7,875 nucleotides of DNA, from positions 1 through 7,875 of the forward strand of contig JAFAXJ010000335.1 of NCBI GenBank assembly GCA_019241095.1, given 5' to 3'. The translations under genes and the position numbers were made by a program. The DNA comes from Verrucomicrobiota bacterium. GTDB lineage: Bacteria > Verrucomicrobiota > Verrucomicrobiia > Chthoniobacterales > JAFAMB01. The notes beneath the pieces are model-generated. The model searched no databases. It saw nothing but the letters and a program-made list of their open reading frames with translations, and was not told the DNA's origin. Shown one piece after another: positions 7,229-7,875 of the stretch; the stretch's first letter is position 1, and each line of letters starts with the position of its first letter.

Positions 7229-7875
7229 TTAAGTTCTGCACCCACCTGTCAGGTTTTGCACCAAACGCTCCGCAGCGCGATAACAAAGGGCAGCGAGCGT
7301 CAGAGTTGGATTGATACCAACGCAGCTCGGTAGGACAGCGCCACTGAAAACATACAGACCGGCCGTGTCGTGCACTTGCAGTTCGCGATCGACCACGGTT
7401 GTAGTTGGATCATCGCCCATTCGAGCGCCACCGAAATCGTGGCTGCTTCCTACGCCAGTGAAGCGTGCTCCTCGCCAGGTTTTAGTCGCTCCCATCGCAC
7501 GAAGGATCTCCTCGGCTTTCGATTCCATCCAATCCGCGAGCCGGTTTTCATTTTCGCGAAGGTCGTAAGTAATCCGCAACAACGGCAAACCGATCCCACT
7601 TTTGTCTCTGTGATGGGTGTCCAGATCCAAGTAATTGTTAGAATAGGGGAGCGAATCAGGCTGAATTCTGACCACGCCAAAATGCTGCCATTGACGGAGA
7701 TGATCTTTGTAAGATTTTCCCCAGGAAGACACGTCCGGCGGTAAAGCTTCACGACTAATCTGGATAGGCAAAAACTGCTGCTCGGCCCCTAAGGTGGCAC
7801 CCCCGATGAAGCCGTGTTTTACAAAATCAAATTCGGTCGAAACGAAATCGTCCAAAACTATCCCTTGAGCTGCCG
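7229..7875 (-). CDS. GMC-family oxidoreductase, C-terminal part (5' end beyond right edge)
   Basis: The reading frame is open to the right edge: before the TTG at 7855, the codons read AAQGIV and join VLDDF, so that TTG is an internal Leu codon and the gene starts outside. About 214 residues are visible. They form the GMC C-terminal domain: SSHDFGGARMGDDP carries the active-site His (codon at 7441-7439) and CVGINPTLTLAALCYRAAERL carries the partner Asn and closes the FAD site; LYVFSGAVLPS between them is the usual flavin-contact strand. The His/Asn pair is that of sugar and alcohol dehydrogenases of COG2303, such as the large subunits of gluconate and fructose dehydrogenases. The crotonase gene follows after 6 bp, so it heads or joins the same operon. 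It is a different gene from the GMC start at the left edge. Substrate and electron acceptor cannot be read here. Confidence 0.92.
   Translation of the reverse strand, partial: AAQGIVLDDFVSTEFDFVKHGFIGGATLGAEQQFLPIQISREALPPDVSSWGKSYKDHLRQWQHFGVVRIQPDSLPYSNNYLDLDTHHRDKSGIGLPLLRITYDLRENENRLADWMESKAEEILRAMGATKTWRGARFTGVGSSHDFGGARMGDDPTTTVVDRELQVHDTAGLYVFSGAVLPSCVGINPTLTLAALCYRAAERLVQNLTGGCRT

Noticed and set aside
7853..7855. TTG at 7855 as the start of a short 208-residue protein
   Set aside because: The frame stays open upstream with family-like residues to the window edge, so this is an internal leucine of a longer GMC protein.
1..7875. Possibility that the left and right GMC pieces are one gene of a circular element cut at the window edge
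   Set aside because: The visible parts give about 130 and 214 residues, about 344 in total, while such GMC proteins usually exceed 500. Joining the edges would also lack the middle domain.

Overview
All recognisable genes lie on the minus strand, so transcription runs from right to left. The content is a carbohydrate import and oxidation locus. The organism looks like a mid-GC (about 50 % by eye) Gram-negative bacterium: the solute-binding protein has a plain Sec signal peptide ending in ASA and no lipobox, as expected for a periplasmic protein. Several genes lack a strong Shine-Dalgarno sequence. Verrucomicrobiota or Acidobacteriota from soil are plausible, but I cannot fix the phylum from this sequence.

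Layout in transcription order: the C-terminal part of a GMC flavoprotein oxidoreductase (cut by the right edge, 7875 to 7229); a crotonase-fold enoyl-CoA hydratase (7222-6464); an aldehyde dehydrogenase (6458-4977); a GH88 unsaturated glucuronyl hydrolase (4989-3832) that overlaps the aldehyde dehydrogenase; a 129-bp gap with operator-like repeats; a family-1 sugar-binding protein (3702-2437); two ABC permeases (2389-1295 and 1252-398); and the N-terminal 130 residues of a second GMC oxidoreductase (390 to 1, cut by the left edge). The first four genes are 5-6 bp apart or overlapping, so they are almost certainly one transcript. The transporter genes and second GMC gene form a second tight group that may be read through from the first or started from the 129-bp gap. 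No stretch over 130 bp lacks a gene. I see no RNA gene, mobile element, CRISPR array or convincing terminator.

Working model (inference): the ABC system, with an ATPase encoded outside this window, imports a saccharide. GH88 removes a 4,5-unsaturated uronic acid from its non-reducing end. The two GMC enzymes oxidise a sugar or alcohol hydroxyl, the aldehyde dehydrogenase makes an acid, and the crotonase acts on a CoA derivative. The usual partners of a GH88 enzyme (KduI, KduD, KdgK, KdgA) are absent here. The mixture of uronyl hydrolase with GMC, ALDH and CoA chemistry is the most unusual aspect of the locus.
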